Source: an uncultured Anaerolineaceae bacterium (lineage in GTDB: Bacteria > Chloroflexota > Anaerolineae > Promineifilales > Promineifilaceae). From it: DNA of 22,150 nt. The notes beneath the pieces were generated by a model that was given only the letters and a program-made list of their open reading frames with translations, was not told the origin of the DNA and did not search any database. Position numbers and translations under genes: made by a program. Below are positions 1 through 7,602 of the stretch, piece by piece. The first letter of the stretch is position 1, and every line of letters starts with the position of its first letter. The stretch is from assembly GCA_937967805.1 (NCBI GenBank), contig CALBTC010000365.1, positions 1-22,150 on the forward strand, written 5' to 3'.

Positions 1-1430
1 ATCTGGTGTAGCTCTCCTTGCAACGCATGCCGTCGTCAATAGTGTAGCCCCGTTCGTTGAGCAGGAGGACGTAGCGAGAACGGCCGCCTCGAATCGTTGC
101 CACCTTCGTGGGATAAAGCAGCTCCAAAAAAGGGAGCGCGTCGGGGCCGGAGACGATCATCTTGCCCAGCGTGCTCACGTCCATGATGGAAACGGCTTCG
201 CGCACGGCCCAATATTCGCCGTCGGGATCGCCGTAGGTCCAGGGCCGCCACCAGCCGCCGCTGCGCTCCATCTGCGCCCCCAGGCGGCGGTGTTCGGCGT
301 CCAGGGCGGTACGGGCCACGGCGGGATGGTGGGCGCCGGCCGACACCTCGCCCATCGTGAGCTGCCGGGTGACGGGGCGGGCGGTGAACGAGGGCTGCAA
401 CGTTTTGCCTTTTTCCAGCAAAAAGCTGCGCAGGTAGGGCAGGCAGACCGAGCCCTGGCAGGTGCCGGTGCCGGCCAGCGTGGCCCGCTTCACCAGCTCC
501 ATTTCGTGGAAGCCCTGCTGCCAAATCGCCTCTAAATCGACAACGGAAACGCCTTCGCACGGGCAGATGATACCCGCTTTGGGGCAGGGGGGAATGTCGG
601 AGTCGCGGGCGGCGCTGCCGACGGCGCGCACGGGCAGTTCGTGCCCCATGCGCAGGAGAGCGTTGCGCGGATGCAGCCCCAGGCCGACGACAGCCGTATC
701 ACATTCATACCTGTGTTCCTGCCCATTTTCATCCTGGGTGATGACGGTGTGGAGACGGCCGTTTTCGCCTTCAAAGCGCACCAGTTCACCGGCGGCCAGC
801 TCACATTCAACTCCGGCAGGGGGCGTGCCCACGGCGACGACGCGGCCTAAATCGAGACCGGCCTGGGCCAATTGTTCCGCGGCGCGGCTGGTGAGCAGAC
901 CGGCCAGCTCGGAGCCCGGCACGACCCGCTGAATTTCGGCGGCGCCGGTGGCGACGATGATTTCGTCGTGGGGATGGACGTGGAGCAGGCCGTCGGTGGT
1001 GCGGGCCACAACTAGCGGGCCGTTGTAGATGCCAATGGCTTCCTGGCCTTGGGCGGCATCCAGGGTGATAACGGTTTTGCCAGCGGCTTGGGCCTGGGAA
1101 GCGGCCGTTTGGCCCGCTTCACCCGCGCCGATGACGACTACGTCGCAAAACAGGTTGCGGGCGGGCACGGCGGGCCTGGCGCGATCTTCACTTGGCAGGG
1201 GCGGGTACTTTTGTGTGTGGTGCAGCTGCACGACGGTGCCCGGTTTGGCGGCCGTCTGGCAGGTGCGCACGTAGCTGACGCCGTCGACCGTGGCCAGGCA
1301 GTTGTTGCAGTCGCCGCCCAGGCAGAGGCAGCCGCCGCCGGTGGGCTGGAACCCGGCGCGCAGCAGGGCGATGAGCAGGGAATCACCGGGTTCATAGGAA
1401 ATCGGCCGTCCATCTACAATCAGTCGCATA
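1..1430 (-). CDS. Sarcosine oxidase alpha-like flavoprotein (2Fe-2S / FAD / BFD / GCV_T), partial
   Basis: A continuous frame runs from an ATG at 1430 down to the window edge, giving 476 codons with the C-terminus missing. Residues 1-60 form a [2Fe-2S] domain with Cys36, Cys41, Cys44 and Cys57. Residues 96-106 hold the dinucleotide motif GAGEAG, and IIVATGA at about 157-162 is typical of the FAD fold. Residues 283-335 form a BFD-like Cys cluster (Cys289, Cys291, Cys324, Cys329). From about 375 an aminomethyltransferase (GCV_T, folate-binding) domain begins with the GCV_T-like segment AVREAVSIMDVSTLGK. By family it oxidises N-methyl or related amines in the cytoplasm and passes the methyl group to tetrahydrofolate; the substrate is not readable here. 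The flavin domain is compact: few residues separate the dinucleotide motif from the ATG motif, as in a subfamily I know from actinobacteria and Chloroflexota, so I do not read it as a deletion. A weak AAGGA lies about 10 nt before the start. Confidence 0.88.
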
Positions 1431-1563
1431 GGGGATTTTCCTTCAAGATCGGTTGCGTTTAGGGAATCGTGGGTATGTTACCACTTTTGGCGCAACGACG
1501 CGATGGTTTTTTGGGAGGAGGAAAGTTATAAACGACAAGATCGAGAGATCATTTTTTGATAAT
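1431..1563. other. Gap between the flavoprotein and the bNACHT gene
   Basis: This 133-bp gap marks a visible change in base composition, from GC-rich flavoprotein DNA to AT-rich NACHT DNA. It contains GGGAGGAGGAAAG near 1515-1527 and AT-rich sequence next to the NACHT stop codon. I see no tRNA, no clear attachment repeat and no strong hairpin in it. Confidence 0.5.
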
Positions 1564-4398
1564 TCATAAAGATTCGACTACTTTTAATCTAGGCACAATC
1601 TGCTTCAAAACGACTATGTCTTCTTCTGATATTGCTCTGTCAGTTACAAGTTTCTCTAGATTTCGTAAGCCAGCGACTATGCTTAGGTCGCTTGTCCAAA
1701 TAAGTCCCCTAATGTCCAAGACACGCAACATATGTAGCGGTTCCAACGGATCTAAGGTCCTGATGTTTTTGCAGCCACGTAAGCTCAGAAATTCGAGTTT
1801 ATTTAGCCTAGAGATTGGAGAAATATCCTCAAGCTCTTTGCATTCACTTATCGTCAAGGTTTTTAGATTATTGAGATATGAGATATCTTTTAAATTGTTT
1901 AGGTTATTGCATTGATGTAAAGATAGTTCTTGTAGATTATATTGGTGTTCGAGGGGGCTTAAGGAGAACAGCTCACTATTTTTCTCTATTATTATTTTTG
2001 TCAGCCCACTTAAGTATTTGCATCCTGAGATGTCAGTATCACCTTGGAAAATCAATTGAGAGCAATTAGAGTATACTTTTTTGGCAAACTCCTCTCTATC
2101 GAATGCCTGCCAAGTTTTCGTCAATTCTACTTGCACAGTTTTGCGTGTATCGGAAAAAAAAGTCGCTAAAGCATCAATCGCTGCTTCTCCCTTTATTTCT
2201 TTTAGAGTTCGGATGCAAAGTATTGAAGTTTCGGCTTTATAATCATCCTTTGCAACCAGATATGGGGCGACAAGTTCACCTGCTGATGCCAATTCTCTAG
2301 TTCTATCAAGAGAATCGGGAGGAATCAGGTCCGCAATACGGCTGTCAAGCTTACTCTTGACTTTTGGATCAATCTCAACGGTTGCCTCTAAGCAAGCAGC
2401 CGCTAAGAAGTAAGATGGAGCATTTCGAATATACTTATTATCGCCACGTTCAATTAAACCATTTATTAGATCTTTACGTCCCTTTGCATCTGCGATACCA
2501 GCAGCTAAGATGATTACCTCTCGCCATTCTTGGTAACCAGAATTTTTAATGAGGGCACCAATATCTCGCTCATCTATAGCAGCTAATGCTGCAAGGTATT
2601 CCAAGAATGTACGATGAACAAAATCAATAACACCGATTTCTGGTTCATGTACAATACCACTACGTTCAATCAGGACTTGATAGAATTGAGCAACAGTTAG
2701 TTTGTCATTGATACCCTGTAACATCTTGATTCCGATATCAAATTGATGCTCGGCTTCCTCCCGGCTTGCCTGAGGTTTGTTGTTCCTTAGCATCCAATAA
2801 GCAAGCCGTTGAAGTAAAGCTTGCTTTTGAGCGAAATCTAGATGTGAATATTGGCTTGTAATTTTTCGATGCTTATCTCGCCCTTCGAGTAACATTCGAC
2901 AAGCTGCATCATATAATGCGACTCTGCGTGTGGGTAAATTTTGGAATTTATCTCGATGTAATGCACATAGCATTGCACAAAGTAATGGATTAGTCGCTAA
3001 ATTACGTATTGAGCGGTTGCTACGAAAAGTCTTTTTCAAATTTTCCTCAAGGCTCGTCAATTCATCTTTTTGATCTTCGTCTGCGATTCCTTCTCGAACT
3101 GCGCTATGCCAACGAGTGACAAAGTTGTCAACAGTATTAAGATTCATGGGCTGTAGCACAGCTGTAGAGAATTCTCTTGAGAGCCAATAAGGTGTAACCG
3201 CATAGGGGCGTGATGTAATCACATAATTTGCTTTTGGGTAGTTCTCCCAAAGATCTACGATCCACTCACGAACTTCTTCGCGTTTTTTATTTGGTAATTC
3301 GTCCACCCCATCAACAAGAACAATAGCTCGGCCACTACGAAGTAAATTGCTTACCCATCCCTGAGGCATTTCATCATAAATGTTCATTGCTAAAATCTTT
3401 ATAAATTCTTTTGGTGTAGGTAAATTGCTGTGAGCAAACTCTCTTAGTCTCACAAAAAAAGGAACCCGATTTTTCCAATCCACTAGGTCATCTGCAAATG
3501 AGTTTGTTGCGGCATTAACTGCAATCCATTGTAATAGAGTCGTTTTACCAGAACCCGGAGGTCCCAGCAGTAACAATCGATTTGTTCTCTTCAATTCTTC
3601 CTCAATAGTTACATAGTCGTATCCACGATTTGCGCCAAGGTAACGTTTTCGATTTACCATCAAGGTAATATATGCTGTCGATAAACCATAACTTGTGCTA
3701 GTCCGAGATGCTTCAAGGCCAAAAAGCTGAATTTTTCCTAATTTCCGTTCTACATTGCGACGATATTCGTATTCAAAGTACTCAGTAATTTGGTTGCTAT
3801 TTGTGCGCTGACTTATTTCTCTGATGCTTTGTACTGTTTGAAGAATTTGCGTTGCTATGCTTAATAGCTTTCTGTCTCGCTTTAATAACTCTGCGAAAGT
3901 CTGTTCAGAGAAATTCGGCAAACTTGATGCAATATCGATAATGCATTGGCTGCATTCTTTTAAAACACGATGAAAAATGTGAGATTCGTTTGCTGTAAAG
4001 TGGCGCGAGTGATTTTCAAAGTCAATTAAATACTTAGCAAATTTGTTTGGATCGAGATCATTTTTCGCCAAGAGAGACGAGGAAATCTTTGCCTCAGTTA
4101 GGGTCTTAGACACAGCTATTATAATAGCCTTTGATGAAGCTTCATCTAAATGGCGCGCTTCATTTTCAAAAATTGTCAATAAACTTTCAGCTACTCTTTC
4201 GCCAATGTCAACAAATTGACGAGCAGCTCGCCTTTGAGCAATAACATCATCCGTTTTGCCTCTGAAAACATCAATGAAATCAGCAACTGCATCTGTTGTA
4301 AAGTTCGGTGCCAAATTTGCATCATTGAGCCAAATTGCAAGTATTGATTTTGTAATGGCCGGCCCCAATTTCACCAGTAATGTTTCAATCAAAGACAT
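1564..4398 (-). CDS. NNH7-NACHT-LRR protein (bacterial NLR-like, candidate antiphage bNACHT)
   Basis: The frame is open to 4440; I chose ATG 4398 (944 aa, beginning MSLIETLLVK) because homologous N-terminal domains begin this way, though the 14-residue longer form is possible. Residues 1-200 are all-helical and match what I know of NACHT N-terminal helical domain 7, including the segment RRAARQFVDIGERVAE. Residues 273-290 carry the Walker A loop GPPGSGKT, and residues 358-367 the Walker B AIVLVDGVDE. The winged-helix region carries the NACHT signature VIDFVHRTFLEYLAALA. Residues about 800-944 contain leucine-rich repeats of the form LxxLxLxxCxxLxxL. Bacterial NACHT proteins of this layout are STAND NTPases that can block phage infection; the trigger and effector action here are unknown. 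The gene stands alone, is AT-rich and contains no ACGGCCGT palindrome, unlike its neighbours, which points to horizontal transfer. No nuclease or TIR domain is visible. Confidence 0.9.
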   Translation of the reverse strand: MSLIETLLVKLGPAITKSILAIWLNDANLAPNFTTDAVADFIDVFRGKTDDVIAQRRAARQFVDIGERVAESLLTIFENEARHLDEASSKAIIIAVSKTLTEAKISSSLLAKNDLDPNKFAKYLIDFENHSRHFTANESHIFHRVLKECSQCIIDIASSLPNFSEQTFAELLKRDRKLLSIATQILQTVQSIREISQRTNSNQITEYFEYEYRRNVERKLGKIQLFGLEASRTSTSYGLSTAYITLMVNRKRYLGANRGYDYVTIEEELKRTNRLLLLGPPGSGKTTLLQWIAVNAATNSFADDLVDWKNRVPFFVRLREFAHSNLPTPKEFIKILAMNIYDEMPQGWVSNLLRSGRAIVLVDGVDELPNKKREEVREWIVDLWENYPKANYVITSRPYAVTPYWLSREFSTAVLQPMNLNTVDNFVTRWHSAVREGIADEDQKDELTSLEENLKKTFRSNRSIRNLATNPLLCAMLCALHRDKFQNLPTRRVALYDAACRMLLEGRDKHRKITSQYSHLDFAQKQALLQRLAYWMLRNNKPQASREEAEHQFDIGIKMLQGINDKLTVAQFYQVLIERSGIVHEPEIGVIDFVHRTFLEYLAALAAIDERDIGALIKNSGYQEWREVIILAAGIADAKGRKDLINGLIERGDNKYIRNAPSYFLAAACLEATVEIDPKVKSKLDSRIADLIPPDSLDRTRELASAGELVAPYLVAKDDYKAETSILCIRTLKEIKGEAAIDALATFFSDTRKTVQVELTKTWQAFDREEFAKKVYSNCSQLIFQGDTDISGCKYLSGLTKIIIEKNSELFSLSPLEHQYNLQELSLHQCNNLNNLKDISYLNNLKTLTISECKELEDISPISRLNKLEFLSLRGCKNIRTLDPLEPLHMLRVLDIRGLIWTSDLSIVAGLRNLEKLVTDRAISEEDIVVLKQIVPRLKVVESL

Positions 4399-4735
4399 AT
4401 GATTTTTCCCGATAATTATTTTCGAATACCAAAAATTCAAAACTTTCTAATAGTTAATTTTAGTTGGTATGAGCTCCTAAATCTTTACAAAATGGCAGAT
4501 GCCTGCATAGGTGCAGTATAAAGTTTTGGTTTAAGTTTAGCAATGCAGAGTAAATAGATTGCAGGCTGTAACAAGTGGGGGAGTAATGTATACCAAACGT
4601 GTACGGCCGTTTCCAGCGTGTGCTTGAGGTGGTGTTGGGAAACGGTCGTTTGCTTTGGTCTGGATAAGGGATGTTGAATGGGTACGGCCGTTTCCAGGGC
4701 GTGCTTGAGGTGGTGTGGGGTTTAGGCAAAAAATT
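4399..4735. other. Gap holding NACHT upstream region and repeat block A
   Basis: Of these 337 bp, about 4399-4600 is AT-rich and presumably holds the promoter of the bNACHT gene; I cannot pick one clear -35/-10 pair. About 4601-4722 is repeat block A. Open frames read through the repeat on the minus strand are Pro/Arg-rich products of the repeat, not genes. Confidence 0.5.
4601..4722 (+). repeat. Intergenic repeat block A
   Basis: Two adjacent copies of the island repeat. Both hold TACGGCCGTTTCCAG (about 4602 and 4682) followed by TGCTTGAGGTGGTGT. The unit between them includes GCTTTGGTCTGGATAA and GTTGAATGGGTACGG. Spacing between the two palindromes is 80 bp. The same words in the same orientation recur in blocks B, C and D. 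Confidence 0.85.
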
Positions 4736-4975
4736 TCAGAGCTTGTCAAACTCCTCTGGCTCAACATCTGGCGCTTTAGCCAGAACAGCCAGCATCTTTT
4801 CGCGACTGCCTCGTTTGGCCCGCTCTTCCAGATAATCGATGGCTTGCAAAGCAGCTACTTTTTCCGCCAAAGCTAACATGACAAATTGATTCATCGAGAC
4901 ACCTTCTTCTTGGGCTAATTCTCGCACTTGATTATGAAGGGTCTTTGGAATACGTAAACTCAAGACGTTGCTCAT
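4736..4975 (-). CDS. Ribbon-helix-helix (HicB/Arc-like) antitoxin
   Basis: A 79-residue protein with an N-terminal RHH fold: the strand VLSLRIPKTLHNQV, then helices around AQEEGVSMNQFVMLALAEKV. The C-terminal half is charged (YLEERAKRGSREKM) and probably binds the toxin. Its ATG overlaps the stop codon of the PIN gene by 4 bp (ATGA), so the two are translationally coupled in a toxin-first operon. By family it should bind the shared promoter and neutralise the PIN RNase. Repeat block A follows directly after its stop codon. Confidence 0.85.
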   Translation of the reverse strand: MSNVLSLRIPKTLHNQVRELAQEEGVSMNQFVMLALAEKVAALQAIDYLEERAKRGSREKMLAVLAKAPDVEPEEFDKL

Positions 4976-5403
4976 GGGATTTCTCCTATTTCTTGCAAGA
5001 ATGTTTTGGGGTCAGAGATTTTAATGCCGAATCTCTCTACACCGGCGAAATCTTTCTTATTATACGTAATAATGTAGTCAACTTGGGCCACAACAGCCAG
5101 GTCTAAGATGAATTCATCATCCCGATCTGGTAGGAAAGGCCGCCACCTAAAGTGAATCTTTTCATGGTGGGTTGAAAGGGCACAAAAAGCGTCAACCAAA
5201 TCGGCGACATCATCTTGGCTCAAACCTAAAGTTGTTCTGTTCCTGGCAAGGACGTCTTCATATTCAAGAACAAGTGGTATCGACAAATGAATTTCAAACA
5301 ATCCAGTCCCTACCAGAGAAATTAACTTGGCTGATGCGCCTCGTTGTGATCGCTGGGCGGCAATTATGACATTCGTGTCAATGACAATGTTTGGAACTTT
5401 CAC
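4972..5403 (-). CDS. PIN-domain toxin (COG1569-like RNase)
   Basis: 143 residues from a GTG start at 5403. The N-terminus VIDTNVIIAA carries the first catalytic acid (Asp9). Glu47 (LEYEDVL), the acidic run PDRDDEF (Asp93, Asp95, Asp96), Asp101 and Asp118 in TYNKKDF complete a PIN active site. This is the typical length of COG1569 'putative toxin-antitoxin system toxin component' proteins. By family it is a metal-dependent endoribonuclease that stops growth when its antitoxin is lost. It is first in the operon and overlaps the RHH antitoxin gene by 4 bp. Repeat block B lies directly upstream, so any promoter lies within or close to the repeat. Confidence 0.88.
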   Translation of the reverse strand: MKVPNIVIDTNVIIAAQRSQRGASAKLISLVGTGLFEIHLSIPLVLEYEDVLARNRTTLGLSQDDVADLVDAFCALSTHHEKIHFRWRPFLPDRDDEFILDLAVVAQVDYIITYNKKDFAGVERFGIKISDPKTFLQEIGEIP

Positions 5404-5442
5404 GTTGGTATTGTATCCGATGGCACATTTGCAATCAATAGC

Positions 5443-5706
5443 TAGATTTCCTGGAAACGGCCGTTTGCAGGGTGGTGGTTAGGCTAATCTTCCCAGCGAT
5501 GGTCAAGTGGTTTGGCTTGGATAATGGGTGTTGGATGGGTACGGCCGTTTCCAGGGCGTGCTTGAGGTGGTGTGGGGATACGGCCAATCTTCCCAGGGAT
5601 GGTTAATTGCTTTGGTCTGGATAATGGGGGTTGAATGGGTACGGCCGTTTCGCCGGTTATTTCTGAAGGGTGTGCTTGACGTGGGATTGGGAAACGGCCG
5701 TTAGGC
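5443..5706 (+). repeat. Intergenic repeat block B
   Basis: The longest block, with four ACGGCCGT sites (5457, 5541, 5641, 5694). Two near-complete units lie in tandem. AATCTTCCCAG occurs at about 5486 and 5586, giving a 100-bp period. Each unit reads AATCTTCCCAGxGATGGT, then TTTGGxxTGGATAATGGG, then TTGxATGGGTACGGCCGTTT. It fills almost the whole gap between the PIN gene and the next cassette. Confidence 0.88.
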
Positions 5707-5728
5707 CTAAAATCTGCCCAGAGCAAGC

Positions 5729-6109
5729 TCAAATTGCCAGAAATTGATTGATCTTCGCAGCCATTTTCTTCTGACTTTGTTTTTGGAACCGTCCAATGAA
5801 TGCCTGGGCCTGTTTTTTCGGCAATGTTTCTGACAAATCAATCAAGACGTGTTTTCCGTTTTTTTGTTCAAATACCATCATGAGCGGCGCATCCTCGACA
5901 TATCCCAGGGTCATACCAAGCAATAGTTTGGCGGCTAAATTCAGATTCTCCTGCGTTAAATCTGAATCATTGTATGCGCCGTGAAAAATGTGTGCTCCGT
6001 CTGGAATCTGAGAGGATAACGTTGGATTATCTAGTTCCTGGTTTAAAAAATTGGATAACCGATCTAGATTTTTATCCGTGAGGTTCGTGTCATTATTTGC
6101 TTTCATCAT
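5729..6109 (-). CDS. Unknown small protein, second gene of a two-gene cassette
   Basis: I do not recognise it firmly. The start is set at ATG 6109 (126 aa, MMKANND) because GAGG lies 6 nt upstream; ATG 6121 would include that site. An internal motif occurs twice: NDTNLTDKNL at residues 6-15 and NDSDLTQENL at 47-56. The segment IPDGAHIFHG just before the second copy recalls DUF5647-type proteins, but only weakly. The C-terminus is basic (Lys/Gln-rich, about 98-120). The gene overlaps the end of the preceding gene (stop at 6093) by about 17 bp, so the two are co-translated. Size, coupling and neighbours suggest one half of a toxin-antitoxin-like pair; this is inference only. Confidence 0.75.
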   Translation of the reverse strand: MMKANNDTNLTDKNLDRLSNFLNQELDNPTLSSQIPDGAHIFHGAYNDSDLTQENLNLAAKLLLGMTLGYVEDAPLMMVFEQKNGKHVLIDLSETLPKKQAQAFIGRFQKQSQKKMAAKINQFLAI

Positions 6110-6419
6110 AGTCAGCCTCATACGCTTCGCGGTAGGTTTGCCAAAACTGCTTTATATGGGCGATTGCATCATTTAAGGCAAGGTTTTTGTTAACGGCCGG
6201 TTGCGCGGTTTTCTTTTGTCCACCGGAGGGAAACAGTACGTCCCGATGAAAAAAGCCATGTGCTTCGTCAAATCGTACAATTGCCCGCCACTTGTCATCA
6301 ATGTAGGCTTCGTATTGAATTACGACAATTGAGATGACCCGCCCACCTTCTGTTATGAAATGTATTCGCAGGCGGTCAAGCCCAGTTGCAAAATCTTGTA
6401 TCCAGAACTTCTCACCCAT
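6093..6419 (-). CDS. Unknown small protein (DUF7718/DUF6516-like), first gene of the cassette
   Basis: 108 residues from ATG 6419. The core RIHFITEGGRVISIVVIQYE, then KWRAIVRFDEAHGFFHRDV, resembles small uncharacterised families (DUF6516, DUF7718) found beside other small genes; I cannot choose between them. The invariant-looking HGxxHRD segment is suggestive of a functional site. The C-terminus is acidic and helical (YREAYEADYDESK). No Shine-Dalgarno sequence precedes the ATG, but an extended -10 box does, so the mRNA may be leaderless. It is followed by and overlaps the 126-residue gene, and repeat block C lies directly upstream. Confidence 0.75.
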   Translation of the reverse strand: MGEKFWIQDFATGLDRLRIHFITEGGRVISIVVIQYEAYIDDKWRAIVRFDEAHGFFHRDVLFPSGGQKKTAQPAVNKNLALNDAIAHIKQFWQTYREAYEADYDESK

Positions 6420-6424
6420 GAGCT

Positions 6425-6433
6425 ATTGTAGCA
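6425..6433 (-). promoter_or_regulatory. Extended -10 promoter, probably leaderless
   Basis: On the minus strand TGCTACAAT ends 5 nt before ATG 6419. TG-N-TACAAT is an extended -10 box. A start site 6-7 nt downstream falls on the A of the start codon, which fits with the missing Shine-Dalgarno sequence. No good -35 is needed or seen. Confidence 0.4.
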
Positions 6434-6460
6434 TAACATCCCAAAACTCATACACGACTT

Positions 6461-6625
6461 GCTCTGGCCTGGGCAAAGGGTGTTGAATGGGTACGGCCGT
6501 TTCCACGGCGTGCTTGAGGTGGTGTGGGGATACGGTTAATCTTCCTGGGGGATAATTGTTCTGGCTGGATAAGGGGTGTTGGATGGGAACGGCCGTTTCC
6601 AGGGTGTGCTTTAGGTGGGGAACCT
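6461..6625 (+). repeat. Intergenic repeat block C
   Basis: Two units, with ACGGCCGTTTCC at 6493 and 6589 (96-bp period). The first is followed by the island words CGTGCTTGAGGTGGTGTGGG, the second by a diverged form (GTGTGCTTTAGGTGGGGA). Both are preceded by GGxTAAxGGGTGTTGxATGGG variants. The block ends about 5 bp before the stop codon of the DUF5615 gene. Confidence 0.85.
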
Positions 6626-6629
6626 GGTA

Positions 6630-7019
6630 TTACTCTTGCCAATCTAAAGAAGTTAGCTCGCCGGCATGATGCCGATATAATCCAAGCCCTTTCCGTGAGG
6701 CGCGAATTACAGAACCCATGCGCTTTGCCTGGGTATTAATTTCTGGATGTTTTAGAACGCGACGAATAAAAAGTGCTGCTTCGTATTTATCCACATCCAA
6801 ATAAACAAGGCAATACCCTTGATGACACAATCTACGATCAAAAAAGTCAGAATCGCGGGTAAAAAATGTGGGGCGGCGCAACTGGTGTAATAAAGGAATT
6901 ATTTCATCGTCCTGGATTCCCTTTCGGCCAGTATCATAGCCAATCTGACGAATAGAGACACGCCAACTTAGCAACAATTCTCGTTGGTTTCTGGGGATGT
7001 TTTCATCGAGAATGTTCAC
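6630..7019 (-). CDS. DUF5615 PIN-like toxin
   Basis: 129 residues from a GTG start at 7019. The N-terminus NILDENIPR is the hallmark of DUF5615 (Mut7-C-like PIN fold) with acids Asp5 and Glu6. IGYDTGRKGIQDDEI and FFTRDSDFFDRR carry the further conserved acids. By family it is the presumed RNase toxin partner of DUF433 antitoxins. The GTG start overlaps the DUF433 stop codon by 4 bp (GTGA), so the two are translationally coupled. The C-terminal tail beyond about residue 100 is somewhat longer than in many members. Repeat block C follows its stop codon. Confidence 0.85.
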   Translation of the reverse strand: MNILDENIPRNQRELLLSWRVSIRQIGYDTGRKGIQDDEIIPLLHQLRRPTFFTRDSDFFDRRLCHQGYCLVYLDVDKYEAALFIRRVLKHPEINTQAKRMGSVIRASRKGLGLYRHHAGELTSLDWQE

Positions 7020-7279
7020 GCGGGTTCTAAAATGAATTCATCCGAATGTTTCAGCAGAGCCTGAGTTGCCAACTGGACCGCTTCTGCGATGGCCTCTTTT
7101 GTAATGCTATCATGCCATTCTTCGATAATTGTTTCCCAGGCCATGCCACTGGCAACCTGTTCCAAAACGTCTGCAACAAAAATGCGCGTGCCACGAAAGG
7201 TTGGTTTACCATGGCAGATTTTTGGATCAGCCACAATGTACCGTCCCAGGATTTTTGCTTTATCATTTTTGTCCGTCAT
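7016..7279 (-). CDS. DUF433 antitoxin, second copy
   Basis: 87 residues from ATG 7279, chosen over an in-frame GTG at 7324 because GGAGAG lies 6 nt upstream and DUF433 proteins begin at this point. The sequence GRYIVADPKICHGKPTFRGT followed by RIFVADVLEQVASGMAWETI is classic DUF433, with the winged HTH-like fold that reads G-x-P-x-x-x-G-T-R. By family it is the antitoxin and operon repressor of the DUF5615 toxin immediately downstream, which it overlaps by 4 bp. The upstream DUF433 gene ends 41 bp earlier. Confidence 0.87.
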   Translation of the reverse strand: MTDKNDKAKILGRYIVADPKICHGKPTFRGTRIFVADVLEQVASGMAWETIIEEWHDSITKEAIAEAVQLATQALLKHSDEFILEPA

Positions 7280-7320
7280 ATTTTTCTCTCCAAATATTTG
7301 CCGTTTAATGAAAAGCCGAT

Positions 7321-7602
7321 TCACATATCCCTCACCAGTGGGTCAATCAGATCATCTGGAATTCGATTGCGTTCAATGTATTCGTTGATTTCTTCCTGAT
7401 GCTCACTGTAGTAGCTCAACGCATCAAATACTTGGGCCAATGTCAGGTGCGGCAATAAGCTTGGTATTTCCTCTGGCAAAACACCTTGCCGCCATGTTTC
7501 TACAATGGCCCTCACTGGAGTACGCGTTCCATTAATGATCGGTTCGCCGCTCAGAATTTTGTCATTCCTAACAATATATCGGTTTTCTGTAATATGGATC
7601 AT
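7321..7602 (-). CDS. DUF433 antitoxin-like protein, first copy
   Basis: 93 residues from ATG 7602, with GGGG about 9 nt upstream. NRYIVRNDKILSGEPIINGT followed by RTPVRAIVETWRQGVLPEEI is a DUF433 domain; the tail YYSEHQEEINEYIERNRI is helical. It is only distantly similar to the second DUF433 gene, so it is not a recent tandem copy. It is first in the operon DUF433-DUF433-DUF5615. It could be an orphan whose own DUF5615 partner was lost, or a second regulator of the same toxin. Confidence 0.85.
   Translation of the reverse strand: MIHITENRYIVRNDKILSGEPIINGTRTPVRAIVETWRQGVLPEEIPSLLPHLTLAQVFDALSYYSEHQEEINEYIERNRIPDDLIDPLVRDM

Noticed and set aside
36..560. Long open frames overlapping the flavoprotein gene on both strands
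   Set aside because: They are shadows in GC-rich DNA; the true frame continues through the whole region with recognisable domains.
5484..5732. Open frames on the minus strand inside repeat blocks (also 4460-4767 and 6448-6642)
   Set aside because: They encode the same Pro/Arg-rich peptide because they read the DNA repeat; they have no Shine-Dalgarno sequence and no fold signature.
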